Shown: positions 25,101 through 36,874, counted from the first letter of the stretch. The stretch is DNA of 64,000 bases from Blasia pusilla (GCA_050084515.1 CM114274.1:22072001-22136000), one strand, 5' to 3'. Translations and numbers: made by a program. The notes: generated from the sequence alone by a model not told the origin.

Positions 25101-25648
25101 ATTCAAGCTCCCCTCTCTCAGCCTCTTCTCCAGTTGCATCTCCAACTCCATAGAGCTAATCAAAATTAATGCACATACTGGGATTCATTGTATCCACATG
25201 ACATGCACTCTCCTCTACTGCGCTCGGATAGGATTCCCAACTCTCATCATGTATATCATCATGTAGGTACATGCGGACAAACATATATCTAACTCTTGCG
25301 TTTCTGACGTCTCCATTTCACCAACCAAACCTGATGGTTCTTCCCATTAGGAAGTTGCCCTCCACTATCACACAAGCCTTCAGAAGCAAGAATGTCTTCT
25401 AGGTCTGACCGAACCCCCGACCACCTAATGTGCTATCGGGGATGGCTTGGAATGCCATTCAGAATGTTTATGTTGGAAAATATCTGTCAAGGAGCTCAAT
25501 TAGGGCTCGGTACAAGGTACATACTCAAATGAAAAAAATTGATACTCAATGTAGTCCAGACTTGATATACCATAGCTTATACTTCAAACTCACTACTTAA
25601 AGCAAGACATATAGGCCAATTTACAATATGTTAGACATTACACTATAA

Positions 25649-27999
25649 TCAAATATATACATCGCCTTCCGTAATTTCATCTTCAGAAACCACTTCCATG
25701 GTAACATGGATGATAGGGACATTGTTAACATCTCTATTTGCAATCACTAGCTCCTCATTTGTGAGCTCTATGGCGTCGATAGTGTTTTCTGGTGGTATCC
25801 AATGGGGCATGGCTTCTAGGTGATTGAGGCCAATTGAATGGACTCGATATGGGTTTCCACCATCATAGATATAAAAAATCATCCGACGAGATCTAGCCTC
25901 TTTCCTAAAAACTACATTCCATCCACTTCCCTCATTTTCATCTCCAAAGAAAACTTGTTCCACTTGAGATGGGAACACAAGGGGTTGGTGGTCCACTGGC
26001 TCACAAGATCGAAGATTCACGAGTAGGAAGCATTCACGATATCGCTTCATTGAGGGCATGCGAGAGTCCCAATCTGCCCTCACCCACCTCCCTCTCATTA
26101 ATATTATAGGTCTTTCTAAAATCCCATAATCAAATGCAAGAATATCAACTAGGACTCCCACATATGAATAGGCACAATTTTGGTCCTCCTTCTCTTCATC
26201 CAAAAATATGGCTCCAATTCCACTATCATAAGTTGAATATGCATTCCGTCCACCCTCTCCCTCTACTATAACGTGATTTCCATAAGCCTTCATAGACTCA
26301 TATGATTTTACTTTGGGTTGCAAAGGGGTTGACAAGGCCAATGCCTCTTCATCCACCTTCCCATCATTCTCCCTAGCATCTTGAAGTTTGGCTCGTCGAA
26401 TCCACTTTTGGAAAGGAATTGATGCCCTCTCCCTTTCATATTTCCTGGAAGGAAGAAAATAACATCATCAATAAATAGGATGGCCTTGAAGATTAGAAAA
26501 AACAACATGATTTAGGATAAAAGTTGATTATACTTGGAGAATGAGATGACTGATTGAAAATGTACCCGTGCCATACAACCATGATCTCAGTATTATGTAA
26601 GACACAATGGTGTGCCAAGAGTAGCATCTCTCAAGATAATCAAACTTTCTATCCTACAGCTTCCAAGTCCTCACTTGCAACTCCTTCTTCTTCACTGTCA
26701 TCCCAAAATGGATCCTCACATGCTCAAATCTCTTCATATACTCAGTCACAAATCCCAATGCTTCATCTTTGACATACTCCTTAACTATGCATCCCTCCAT
26801 ATGAGCTTCAGATCTCAATCGGCAAGCTAATGGCCCACATATATCCAATTCTTTGATTACATGGATTAAGAGACGTGTCATCACATAAAAAAGGATGGTG
26901 GAAAACGCATCTTTAAGAGACATGGGATTATGGGTGCATCTTGATGCAATTGTTCATAAGATGTAGGATCATACACTTTATAACATAATGACCGAAATAT
27001 CTTGCTCAACCGCATGAAAGTAGAGCGGACTGACTCCTTCATAAGGCCGGGAAGGGAAAAAAGAAGGATTTGGTGAATGAGCACATGATAATCATGTGAC
27101 TTCATGTTACCCAATTTATGTTCCACCACAAGTTTCCTTAGCTCCCCACTATACCCTGTCGGCACTTTCAAAGACTCAATCCTAAACAAGAATATGCTTA
27201 AATCTTGAGGTGATAAAACATAATCACATTAAGATTTCACTAGTCCTTGAGCCCTACTTGGATGTGGTTGTAACCACAAGTGAGGTCGAATTCCACGAGC
27301 TTCCATATCTCTTCTACACTTCACTATATCCTTCATACTGAGCAGAGTCTTCACCATGTTCTCACATATGTTTTTTTTCCACGTGCATAATATCTAATGT
27401 ATGTCGAATAAGAAGATGCTAATCTTATTTTAAGGAATATAGATTCAAAAATGCGAACTAAACTTCACAAAAAACATAATATGAACTTTTGCAAATATAT
27501 ATGGATCAAGTGGATACTCTCCAATATGGAAAATGAAACAAAAGACTTTGCCTCTTCATCCCTATTCTCTTGTAAGGGTCATTATTAGCATCATCTCGTC
27601 CCCCATGCTCCTTCTATGTTGTTTATTCCTTGGCCCATCAGTTTTAACCCTCTGAGGTATTACTCTAGATTCCCCTAAGCCATTTAATTGGGACCCATGA
27701 GCTATTCCTCTCCAAGCATCATCTAATGGAAAGTGTCTATGATGACAACCAAAAATAGGCTTACCCCATTGCTTGGAGAAGTATGAATCCACATAAGGTC
27801 CACATTTTGTACATGCAAGTTTTCCACCATGGCTTTGCCTTGAGATTGTGCCATATGCTGGATAATCATTTATAGTCCACAAGATCATGGCTCTAAACTT
27901 GAACTCCATCTCTCCCAAAGGTCTTCAGACATCAATGAAATCTACCCCATTCCACAACTCCTTAAACTCATCGACTAAGGTAACTAGTAAATATATCAA
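25649..27999 (-). pseudogene. Tnp2-type CACTA transposase, N-terminally truncated
   Basis: Transposase of CACTA element 2, homologous throughout to 4941-8350. Pieces: 27918-27562 (WTINDYPAYGTISRQSHGGK, CTKCGPYVDSYFSKQWGKP), then 27400-26654 (KVPTGYSGELRKLV, HKLGNMKSHDYHVLIHQI, EYVKDEALGFVTEYMKRFEH), then a DUF4216 exon at 26356-25649 (MKAYGNHVIVEGEGG, YVGVLVDILAFDYGI, MRGRWVRADWDSRMPSM) that ends with the natural stop. It has frameshifts near 27230 and 26880. The N-terminal third is missing because LINE sequence begins at 28000. Unlike element 1, the ARPE region is not interrupted by an LTR. Confidence 0.85.
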
Positions 28000-30606
28000 G
28001 CCCGTGGGACCCAAAGGGTCAAAAGGTTGAAAAACACATTACAAGACATTCATTCACTGACCCATAAAAAGATCCTAAAGACCTTCTCCTAGCTACTGCC
28101 TAGAGCACTTGAGCGATGAATAATAACATCCATAATATAACAACCTAAATCATAAGGCACTAGGTGTAGTAAAGAATAAAAAATCTCCACATCTATTTTA
28201 TGAGCTAGTCTAATCTCTTCATACCTTGGACATGTAATTAACACATGCTCTTCATCCTCAATATTTTCTCCGTCACATAACCTACAAATTCGTTTACTTC
28301 TATCAATATTAAACCATTGTCCTTCCTCAACTCCTAGCCTATGAGACCCAATTCTATGTTGTGCGATAATATGACGTAAGAACGTGGAGATCCTCGCAAG
28401 TAGGTATCCTTGTTCACAATATACAAGCATAGGATTAACATGAAGTTGATAAAACTCCATTTTGGTGCCCGGGCTGCTCCAACTAATGTTGAGAAATTGA
28501 TTATGTAGATGCTCGCGGAGTGCCATGGGTTTCAAGTCCCAATCGCGTTCCGCCACATTCCACTTTGAAGACCAAGTCACCACATCTGCCATCCATCCTA
28601 TGGAACGTGTGGCTTGCAAAGCTTGATGAGGGAGGCGAGAAACATCAAGAGATCTCACCCTTGCGATGTAAGTGATGGTCAAATAAAGAGCTTCACCTTC
28701 TAGAGGAAGACAACGTGTTTCCGCAAGAAGAATAGCATACAGAGTTTGGTTTCTTACACCTAATTCTTCTTGTAGAAAGATCTTTTGCACCCTCTCCACG
28801 CGCTCCCAATCTGTCTTCTTACAACTAGGGCCCCTAGCTTGGGTCCCATATAAGACCACCGGCAACACTAAGCTCCTAAATTACAACTTCCTAAGACCCC
28901 AAGACACAAGACGAGCTCTTCTACATCGGTTTAAAAATGAATATAGAGCTTTGTAACCAGCTTCTATTCTCTTTTGCACGCAAAGTGCCTAACTATAGTC
29001 ATTAGAGAAATCGATGCCTAGATATTTATAACTCTTCACTTGTTCTAATTGTAGACCTTTGTAAAAGAATGAGAACTTGGATCTAGTACCCACTATAATG
29101 ACTTTAGACTTTTCCATATTAACCTCAATTTGATTCTAGGTATCAAAGTGTTTTTGTAAACTAATGCCATCACGTGCTAGTAATATGATATTATCTGCAT
29201 ACAATAGAGCTTTGATGACAAAGTCCCCAATCTTGACACCTTCACTATCACATTTCTCCAACCACTTTTCGATATCATCCATGAAAACTCCAAATAGAGT
29301 AGGGGAGAGAGGGAAACCTTGAATGACTCCGATGGTACTCAAGATCTCTTGAGTTTGTGAACCTTTGATTTTGGCCTGAACGGAATGGTATAATGTGGCC
29401 ATGGCTGCTAGGAGATTTGGTGGTACTCCAATGGCTTGCATCCTTTCCCATAAGAGCTTCCGAGGTACATTATCAAAAGCTTTATTGAAATCGATGAAGT
29501 CGTAAAACAAAGCTTCTCTATTGCCCTTCGATTTCTCCCATAAAACACGTAAGGCCAAGATATGGTCGATGATGTTGTATGTTGTGCGAAAACCAGCTTG
29601 GACCCGTGCTCTCTTTTGGAAAGACTAAGTCCATGTGCTCAACTTTGATTTCACCAATTTCCCAAACAACTTGGCAAAAACAGTACCCACCATGATAGTG
29701 CGATAGTTTGTCACCAAGTCCTTCCTGCGTGATTTGTAAATAGGAAAAATCTCCCGTAGCGACCAGGTTAAAGGAAAACTATACATAGCAACATCACCCA
29801 ATACTTTGGTGAGGATTGGTCCAATATAATCTCCTCCCCACTTGAAAAGTTTCATAGAAAGACCATCCAAATCCTCATATTTACCATTCGCTAATCTTCT
29901 TAGTTGAATCATCATCTTTGCTTCAAAGAATAAGCAAGGTATTCCTTCAGAACGTGGCATAGATGTAGCGTCGGAGAAGAAATGAAGCTTTTCGGCAAAA
30001 GATATCAAAGACTTGGGATCAAGAGTAGGTTTTGAAGACCGTACTACTAACCGTCTCCAAAATGATTTGGGGTCCTCATGCAGCTCCCTTGTCAAGGACT
30101 CTTGCTTCCGCCGCAAGAAAGCTCATTTCTTAGATTTCACCAAGTCTTTGTAAAGGCTTGTCATAATAAGCCGACTTTGGATATCCAAAGATTTATCAAC
30201 TGATCTTGCCCTTGCTTGCTTGCATTGAGAGTCAAACCACCCATTACAAGGCAGCCTCTTAGCACTTTTGTCCCTGTGCTACGAAAAGAACTTAGATGCA
30301 GTGTTGTTGAGCAATTCGTATAGTTGCAAACTTGCCGTGTGTGGATATGGGCTCCATACAATGCGAGTCAAGAGTTCTTGTAGATGTAGCGTATAAAGAT
30401 TTTGTTTACCAAGATCTAAGCGAAACTTGGGAGAAGCTAAAACAAATTGACATGCCGAGAGATGAATTTCCTTTGACAATGAGAGAGTAAACAAAAGAGG
30501 TGCGTGATCTGATTCAGGCTGAGGTTCTAGAATATCAAATGTAGAGATAAGAGAGTTATAAGCGGGCGAGGCCAAAAGAATACTAAGTTCGTTCCCAAGA
30601 GATCAA
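28000..30606 (-). pseudogene. L1-type LINE ORF2: endonuclease end, reverse transcriptase, C-terminal zinc region (copy 2)
   Basis: The most complete LINE copy. Read from the right: end of the APE-type endonuclease at 30600-30279 with the SDHAPL motif; the linker at 30116-29625 (FWRRLV, LFKWGGDYIGPIL); reverse transcriptase at 29558-29136 (FIDFNKAFDNVPRKLLW, GVIQGFPLSPTLF and LLYADN); then 28868-28089 with the zinc-binding tail (ICRLC, EEHVLITCPRYEE) and the stop after SALGSS. The catalytic YADD is YADN, so the second catalytic Asp is lost. Stops or shifts lie near 29620, 29130 and 28870. The 3' end reads TTTGGGTCCCACGGGC with no poly(A). At 30607 a solo LTR cuts off the 5' side. Confidence 0.92.
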
Positions 30607-31945
30607 TGTTTACTGAGTAAAGAGAGGTTTTATAAAGAATTTCAAGAATAAACTCCTTCTTCACTAAAATGCTTCCCTTACTACAACCACAGTGTATTGT
30701 AAGTGCAAAAGAATAAAAGGTTTTTCTTACCTCTTGGAAAAGACTATTCTCAAGTTCATACGAAGATTCTTATGAATCTGCGATAACAAAGCTCCACAAA
30801 GACCTCAAAGAGACCTCAAGAATGGTGGCTCCTCCTACTTTCAGAACTAAATATGTCATGACAAGTTACTCACTGTCTAACAGCTTTCCTACGCTTCTTC
30901 TTGATTATCTTCTAGAATTATGAAACTACAAGACTCAACTCTCATCTCTACTGCAGCCCAATAAGATCCACATTCGGTTCCGCACCTTAGAAAGAATGAA
31001 AGAAGACTCTTCTTCTACATCAAAGAGTGGAAAGAACTCATAAGTAGTACAAGCGTCGGAAAGTAAAAAGACTCTTCAGCTTGGATCATCCCCCAACAAA
31101 ATTCCTTACACTCTCACCAAGACTGCTAGTAAACTCAAGATACACGAAACAACATTGAGGAGTTCAAGATACAAGGGAAAATGATGATCCCTTCTTCTAC
31201 TAATTGCTCTTTAAATAGTATTTATAGATCTGATTGGTCTTCTTGCTCTAGTCTAGATTTATAATTGGTAATCCTAATGCTTTGATTCAAATTCTCCGAT
31301 CTTCCATCTTCCTAAGATTGTTCATTGTCTTGGCCTTTCCTTTTCGCTCTCTTTTAAACGGTTGTAATTGCCGCGACTCTCCCTTTTTTGGCTTCCGAAA
31401 CCACCGCGATGCTTCAGTCTCCACAGTCTTTGCGCTCTTTGCCGTTCTTTGGAAAGACTCTTCCTAGTCTTTGTAGTCTTTCTCTTTCCTATCCAATCTT
31501 CGTGAAGAGTCTTTACTTCAGCTTTCTCCCAGGGATTCTCTATCTTTCAATTCCTCTTCTTAATATTCTTGTCAACTTTTGTGAAGACTCTTTGACCTCT
31601 TCCGCTTCTTCCTCTTCCTTCTTTAAGTTCTTAGTCTTTGCTCTTAAGTATTCGTCCTTCTTCCCCAGTCTTTGTTGACAGTCTTTTACACCGTTCTTTT
31701 TGCAGTCTTCATTGCTAAGCACCCGCACTTCCTCTCTTCTAACTTCTTTTCCTATCTTTTCCTACTTTTACACAATTCTCACTCTTCCAAGACAATCCTT
31801 AATCTTCTACCATTTGTTGTCTTCTCATCAGAGTTATGTCCATTACTCCTCCCACACAATTGCACTAAGAAGGACTCTTTACTTCCACCATTGAGTCTTT
31901 AGTCTTCACTTCATAAAGACTTTACTATAATTCAGTACGCAAACA
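30607..31945 (-). mobile_element. Solo LTR, copia-like, with AAGACT-rich U3
   Basis: On the plus strand the block starts TGTTTACTGAG and ends TACGCAAACA. The two ends are imperfect inverted repeats (TGTTTACTGA against TGTTTGCGTACTGA). ATCAA stands immediately before the left end (30602-30606) and TCAA immediately after the right end, giving a 4-5 bp target duplication. Read on the minus strand, it has a U3 of about 700 bp, a TATA-like CTATAAATAC near 31230, then R/U5 ending CAGTAAACA. The U3 holds at least a dozen AGTCTT/AAGACT motifs. No internal domain is present. Copia type is inferred only from general look. Confidence 0.7.
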
Positions 31946-32336
31946 TCAAAATTTCAAAATTATCATAAGAGTGGGTTATCATAAGAGGACAAATTGTGTA
32001 GATTTTGCAGCTCGGGGCTTATTGATGATGAACATCTTTAACTCCTCGACTGCACCTTTTACATACACATTAGGCTTGACATCTCGAATCTCTTTGCTCA
32101 CCTAGCTCTCAAGGTCTCCAAATTCATGGCTAGGCACTATCAGATTTAAATTGCTAAATTATTGCATAGTTGTGTGAAGACTAGAGAAAATCACTTGGCT
32201 CAGAGGACCTCTTAAGCCCTTGTTGGTGCTTGTTCTCTTTCCAAAATTGTTGGGAAGTCTCAAAACTAAGTCACGTGGCCATGTGGGATCCCCGTAGACA
32301 ATAAATCTATTCATTCATTCATTCTTGTAAAATAAA
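31946..32336. other. Short decayed coding fragment, unassigned
   Basis: The minus strand at about 32150-31980 gives a protein-like stretch with one stop (segments HEFGDLES and DVKPNVYVKGAVEELKMF). Past stops it is in the same frame as the LINE sequence on the other side of the solo LTR. It may be the interrupted LINE 5' part, but it does not look like the usual endonuclease sequence, so I leave it unassigned. The remainder shows nothing recognisable. Confidence 0.3.
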
Positions 32337-32710
32337 ATCCACTCTTTTTATGAGAGGCTAAGATTTCTCAGAAGGCGAGGAGGACCATAGCTCCGCCGCC
32401 TCATGTAAAGAGGTTCCATAAAAAGAGAATATGCCCTAAACTCATTCTCTTTGTGTATACCCACTCCCTCTCCCCAAACTCTCTATTTGGTAGCTTTGGT
32501 TCTTCATCTACGACAAGGGGTGAATGGCCACTTCCTGAAATGTAAAGTCAATGATGGTTCTAATAAGAATTTATCCGAAATAATAAGTCTATAAATATGA
32601 CTCCAAATTGCATAAAACAGAAGAGAAATCTGCTCTCAAATGTTATCCTTGTCCTCAACAACTCATTCTTTACTTCTTGGGGCTGTATTCTTACCTCCTC
32701 AAATGCAACC
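32337..32710 (+). repeat. Dispersed repeat, copy B (no TC expansion)
   Basis: Similar to 12843-13300 along its length (GGCGAGGAGGACCATAGCTC, CCGCCTCATG, TGTATACCCACTCCC, GGCCACTTCC, AAATCTGCTCTC). Where copy A has about 87 bp of TC, this copy has a short non-repetitive stretch around CTCATTCTCTTTG. Confidence 0.65.
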
Positions 32711-33164
32711 TATACTTCCCTTATGAAAGACATGATATGTTTTTGTACAATTAATATACACTAATTGGAAGGTGCAATTTTATGGGAATTGCTCCTTTTT
32801 TTGACACGTGTCTTTACTCACTTACAAAGACTCTCCCATGCTACATGTTCCTCACAACTCAAAAGAACCATAAGACACCACAATGAGTGGCCTCTTTTAT
32901 GAGAGTTATCAAATTTGAGATTGGTAAAAGGAATCCCATTTAAACTTGAATTATTAAATAGGGCTCTTTGCATGGCATGATTCCTCATGGGATGCTTACT
33001 AGTCCATGTTGTTTGCAATGTTTCAAATTTTTTCCATCCACTATCAGAAAATTTCAAATTTCAAAATCCTAAGTTAGAAAGGAACTAATGTAGGTTAGTG
33101 TCATGCATGAGTTTAAATTACTCATCACTATCATTATTATTTAATTAACCTCCAAACTTATGAA
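32711..33164. other. AT-rich spacer, nothing recognised
   Basis: No open frame with protein-like content and no structural feature seen. The minus-strand frame at 33057-32818 shows no recognisable domain. Confidence 0.4.
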
Positions 33165-34492
33165 ATATATATTATTCTTGGAGAGCCCTCTTTTATTTTG
33201 CAAACTCCTCTCTTTTCTAGATTTAACCATTTAAAATCAGTAGATTTTTTTAAAACTGATTCAAAATGACATTTAAAAATTCAGTTTTTTAGAGGTAATT
33301 TAAATTTGTGTCTCTTATCGCTAGTGATATATTAAATCAATATAAATTTAAAAGTGTATTTAAATAATAAGTTATATTATTATTGGAAAGTGCTTTCTTG
33401 ATTTACAAACACTTCTTTGATTGACATGTGATAACCTGGCTGCAAGAAAAAGTTTTTTTTTAGGTATGATTAATCCTTTCATTCCCGTGTGCATGGCACG
33501 GGATGCTCACTAATTTATATTATTATGGGAGAGTGCCTTCTTGATTTGCACATACCTCTCTGCTTGACACATGGCAATTGGGAAAATGTTTCACATGCTA
33601 TGGGTAGTAAGATTTTTTTTTGAATTTATGTACAACTAGCACTAACACTTTTTTATTTCTTCCGTGCATTGGACGGGCACCTTACTAGTCTATATTATTA
33701 AAAGAGGACGGGGTTTGAGAACCCCCTCCTTCTTGGTGACACGTAGGTCTTTTGAAGCCTTCCCCTTATGACAGGTGTCGACAAAAGAGATTTCAGCACA
33801 TGGAGGGGATACGAGGACGGTTAAGAGGAGGGGCATTCAAATAATAATAATCAATTTTATTATTTGAACCACATTAGATGGGTAAAAATAGACCAAGTAG
33901 AAAAAAACTCATAAGAATTTGAATGAAATAATTTTTAATTAATTAAGAATATATTTACTATCATAATGGGTCTTATAAAATATTAATAGAATGGAATATT
34001 TTTGATAAAAAATTAGAATTTATGTTTTAACTCATGTCTTAATTATGGAAAGGGAAAATAAATTCTAATGCAGAAGGAGTATCAAATTTTATATAAGGCT
34101 AAAATTATTTAAGGGATTGGGATATTATTTAAATTTGAATGGAGTAGTGTAATTACTTAAAAGAGTGAAATATTATTACTCTTCTAAGATTTTAGAAAAT
34201 AAGAATTATATGGAAAATTTTAAATAAATGATGTGATTATAAAATTTTTTTTTTATTAATTCACGTGTGATATTTTGGGAAAGGAAAAAGTTTTCATTGT
34301 CTAAAATTCATAAATTTTTTTTTGTAATCAATGTGATTTTGGTGGGAAGAGTGGAAGGGGAAGAATATTTTTTGTTATAACTTTTGAGATGGTAATTATC
34401 TAAAGGTGATTTTTTATTTGTTTGAGATTTATAAAAATGGAAATTATATTTCAAATTTGACAATAATTCATTAATCCCTTCCTTTCACAAGT
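33165..34492 (+). mobile_element. Array of short Helitron-like elements
   Basis: Related 5'-type ends occur at about 33165, 33372, 33514, 33689 and 34493. The clearest is TCTATATTATTAAAAGAGG at 33689, which fits plant Helitron starts. Two 3' ends are visible. At 33484-33513 there is a CCCGTG...CACGGG hairpin followed 11 nt later by CTAA. At 33662-33688 there is a CCGTGC/GGACGG hairpin (one mismatch) followed 11 nt later by CTAG. Each 3' end is followed directly by the next 5' end with an A/T junction, so elements of about 142 bp and 175 bp lie head to tail. They are non-autonomous, with no Rep/helicase. The limits of the last element (from 33689) are unclear. Confidence 0.65.
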
Positions 34493-34617
34493 CTTATTTA
34501 TTATGGGACAATGGCTTTTTGATTTGCAAACACCTCTGCATGACATGACATAATTGAAATATTTTTTTCTATTCTAGGGGAAAGAATAGATTTTTTTTTT
34601 CCAAACAAGATTAGGTC
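34493..34617. mobile_element. Helitron-like 5' end fragment
   Basis: TCTTATTTATTATGGGACAA followed by GGCTTTTTGATTTGCAAAC matches the starts at 33372 and 33514. It runs into the palindrome at 34618, and no conventional CTRR end was found. Confidence 0.4.
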
Positions 34618-34648
34618 TTAGGGAAGCCCATTTCATGGGCTTCCCTAA
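34618..34648. repeat. 31-bp perfect palindrome, left copy
   Basis: Arms TTAGGGAAGCCCAT and ATGGGCTTCCCTAA, 14 bp each, around a TTC loop. An almost identical copy lies at 36836-36866 on the other side of the copia fragment. Confidence 0.95.
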
Positions 34649-34650
34649 CC

Positions 34651-36835
34651 TGTTAGAAATATATGAGAGATGTATACACAATGGTAATGATACAATGGTA
34701 AAGCTGCGCCTAAACTTTATGGAGAACTTCAAGCATGATGTTTATTCAAACCCCAGACTATATACTAATCTGGATATTGGCTAGAGACAAGATAATCTGA
34801 GTGGCAAAGTGACCAAGTGACCAAGTGAATGGGAATCACGATGGTTTCCATGTTGGACTCTTTGATGGTTCTAACTGGAAAGAGTGGAAGAATTGTGTTT
34901 ACAATCTTCTTGTTTACAGAGATTTATGGGACGCAGTTGTTAAAAGAGTATAGAATACATCCGTGTCACATCGTCACCTACCTCTCTTCAAAGCTGCAGA
35001 TCTGACTCCTCAAGTATATGTTCGTCAACGATACTTCAAACACGGACTATGCGTGAGAATGAAAAGTTAGAAAGTCATGCTCGCTCTACGATTTGTTTAC
35101 ATTTGACAGAGAACCTTTGGCTCTATGAGAACATCTTCATATAGCTCAAGAAGTATGGGCATGCCTATGTCGCAATTATGATACGACAGGTTCATTCTCT
35201 GTACTACACTTACAAGCATCCATGTACAAACTCACTTTGTTGAATCTTGCACATCATCTCGAGATTTTATGTCACAACTCAAGATTATTGCAAATAATCT
35301 TGCATCCGCAGATCTCCTCTTCGCACACATCTGTATTCACTTTTGCTATTAGCGGACTTCTGCGGAATACAAATCTCTCATTCACGTATTGATGCAGAAA
35401 GATAAACCTTATTTTGACGATCTTCAAACCGAGTATCTTGATGATTCGAACTAGATAAACCTTCCAATTTTGAAAGTATTCTAGTTTCCAATTCTATTGA
35501 TAATTCTACCAGAAACGTCCATTTCGGTCTATATCTACTCAAGTATCAAAGAAACATTCCTCGGAGGAATGGAAAAAAGCCTTCTTGTTACATTTGTAAC
35601 GAGAAAGATCACATCTCCAACAAATGTCCTAACAGAAAATTTCTCAAGAAATTCGTGAGTCTTGCAAAACTCAACTTGAGTAAGATACCTCATCTTTACT
35701 ACTCAATACTTCACCTATCACTCAAGCATTAACATGCTCCACATCGAGGAACTACAACCGGATGAACCACTCTATCTGTTTGTGATACAAAGATCCTCTA
35801 CATCTACTTTCCCAGATCTTTCCAAACTTTGGATCCTTGATTAGTTCAAATTCCCTGGTTTTGTCAAAGAGAACTGTTCTCTAATTTCCTTCCTATTTCT
35901 CCAAGTCTCATTTTCGAATAGCCAATGGCAAAATATATGCTGATTCTTGGGAATGTTCAATTAAAGCTTTTTGTCAAAGGCTCTTTCGAATTACATACTC
36001 TTTCCAATGTTCTGTTCATTCCTACAAGACAACACAATATTGTTTCTGTGAAGAAACTTGCTGAAAACTCTATAGATACCCTTTTCTATTCTCACAATAT
36101 GTCTTTTGAACTCATCAAGCAAGGTCATTGTTTAGGTACAGGCTTTGCCAAGCATGGCATGTATCTAATTGAATGTCAATCTTGTACTCCATCAAAAATT
36201 TTGATAGCCAGAAGTTCATCCAATCTCTGGCACAATCGTATGGGATATCTCAACAATCAGCATTTATTGCAACTACATCAAAAGAAAATGGTTCAAGGTC
36301 TAGATCATGTCGATGATCTCAATTTTTGTACACGCTGTGCTAAAGGCAAGCTCATCAGGCAACATATCACAGGAGATGGACAAGATCTTCCTGTTCAAAA
36401 GACTCTAGATCTGATTCACAGTGATCTGGCAGGACCAATGAAGACACCTAGTATTGGAAACGCCTACTATTTCTGTATTTTTCTTGACCAAGATACAAAG
36501 AAATCCTTTGTCTATATTCTTCACAAGAAGTCAGATGTCTTTTCTACATTCCAGAAGTTCAAAATCATGGTTGAGAAAGAAACTGGCCTCCAGATTCGTG
36601 TTCTCAGAACAGATGGAGGTGGTGAATACATAGACTCTTCTTTCCAAGTCTTTCTTTAGACTTTTGGTATTCTTCATCAACGCACAGGAAGAGATTCTCC
36701 TATGCAGAATGGATCTGCCGAAAGACTCAACCACACACTACAGGAAAAGGCAAGATGTACGCTCATTCACATGCGCCTTCCTATATCATTTTGGGGAGAA
36801 GCAATTGTTACAGCTAACTATCTTCGAAAGTTGTA
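34651..36835 (+). pseudogene. Ty1/copia gag-integrase fragment, truncated
   Basis: Starts near a copia-like TGTTAGAAATATATG at 34651. Gag from about 34830 (LFDGSNWKEWKNCVYN), with shifts and stops. Zinc knuckle at 35586-35627, intact (CYICNEKDHISNKC). The protease region follows the WILD motif near 35830 with a stop in place of the active-site serine. An open frame at 35925-36659 carries the GAG-pre-integrase domain (LWHNRMGYLNNQHLLQL) and the integrase core with HSDLAGPM and RTDGGGEY (first two catalytic Asp). A TAG at 36657 interrupts it. The frame then continues with HQRTGRDSPMQNGSAERLNH, containing the catalytic Glu, to 36835. The integrase C-terminus, reverse transcriptase and RNase H are absent. 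Confidence 0.9.
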
Positions 36836-36874
36836 TTAGGGAAGCCCATTTCATGGGCTTCTCTAACACAACTT
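36828..36874. repeat. Palindrome, right copy, with extended arms
   Basis: The 31-bp core (36836-36866) repeats the left palindrome with one change (CTTCTC for CTTCCC). Here the pairing continues outward: AAGTTGT on the left matches ACAACTT on the right, with one mismatched position between, giving a hairpin of about 47 bp. The left extension lies in copia coding sequence. Confidence 0.9.

Larger units (their letters stand above)
19065..27999 (-). mobile_element. CACTA element 2 (one end intact, other side truncated)
   Basis: The element starts with CACTATAACAAATAATGG at 19065, inside gypsy pol, and carries a subterminal repeat array, a TNPA-like gene and a Tnp2 gene, all on the minus strand and parallel to CACTA element 1. 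The right side stops at 27999-28000 against a LINE 3' end in the middle of Tnp2. No second CACTA terminus was found to the right, so the far part is deleted or displaced. Length in the window is about 8.9 kb. Confidence 0.85.

Noticed and set aside
28089-28868. Considered as a functional single-exon gene
   Set aside because: Although open for 259 codons, it is the C-terminal part of LINE ORF2, repeated at 0.8-1.5 kb and 8.8-9.2 kb, and upstream stops and a mutated YADD show the element is dead.
34618-34648. Hairpin considered as a bacterial-type terminator
   Set aside because: The context is plant retroelement sequence and an identical hairpin lies on the other side of the copia fragment, so a transcription terminator is not the right reading.
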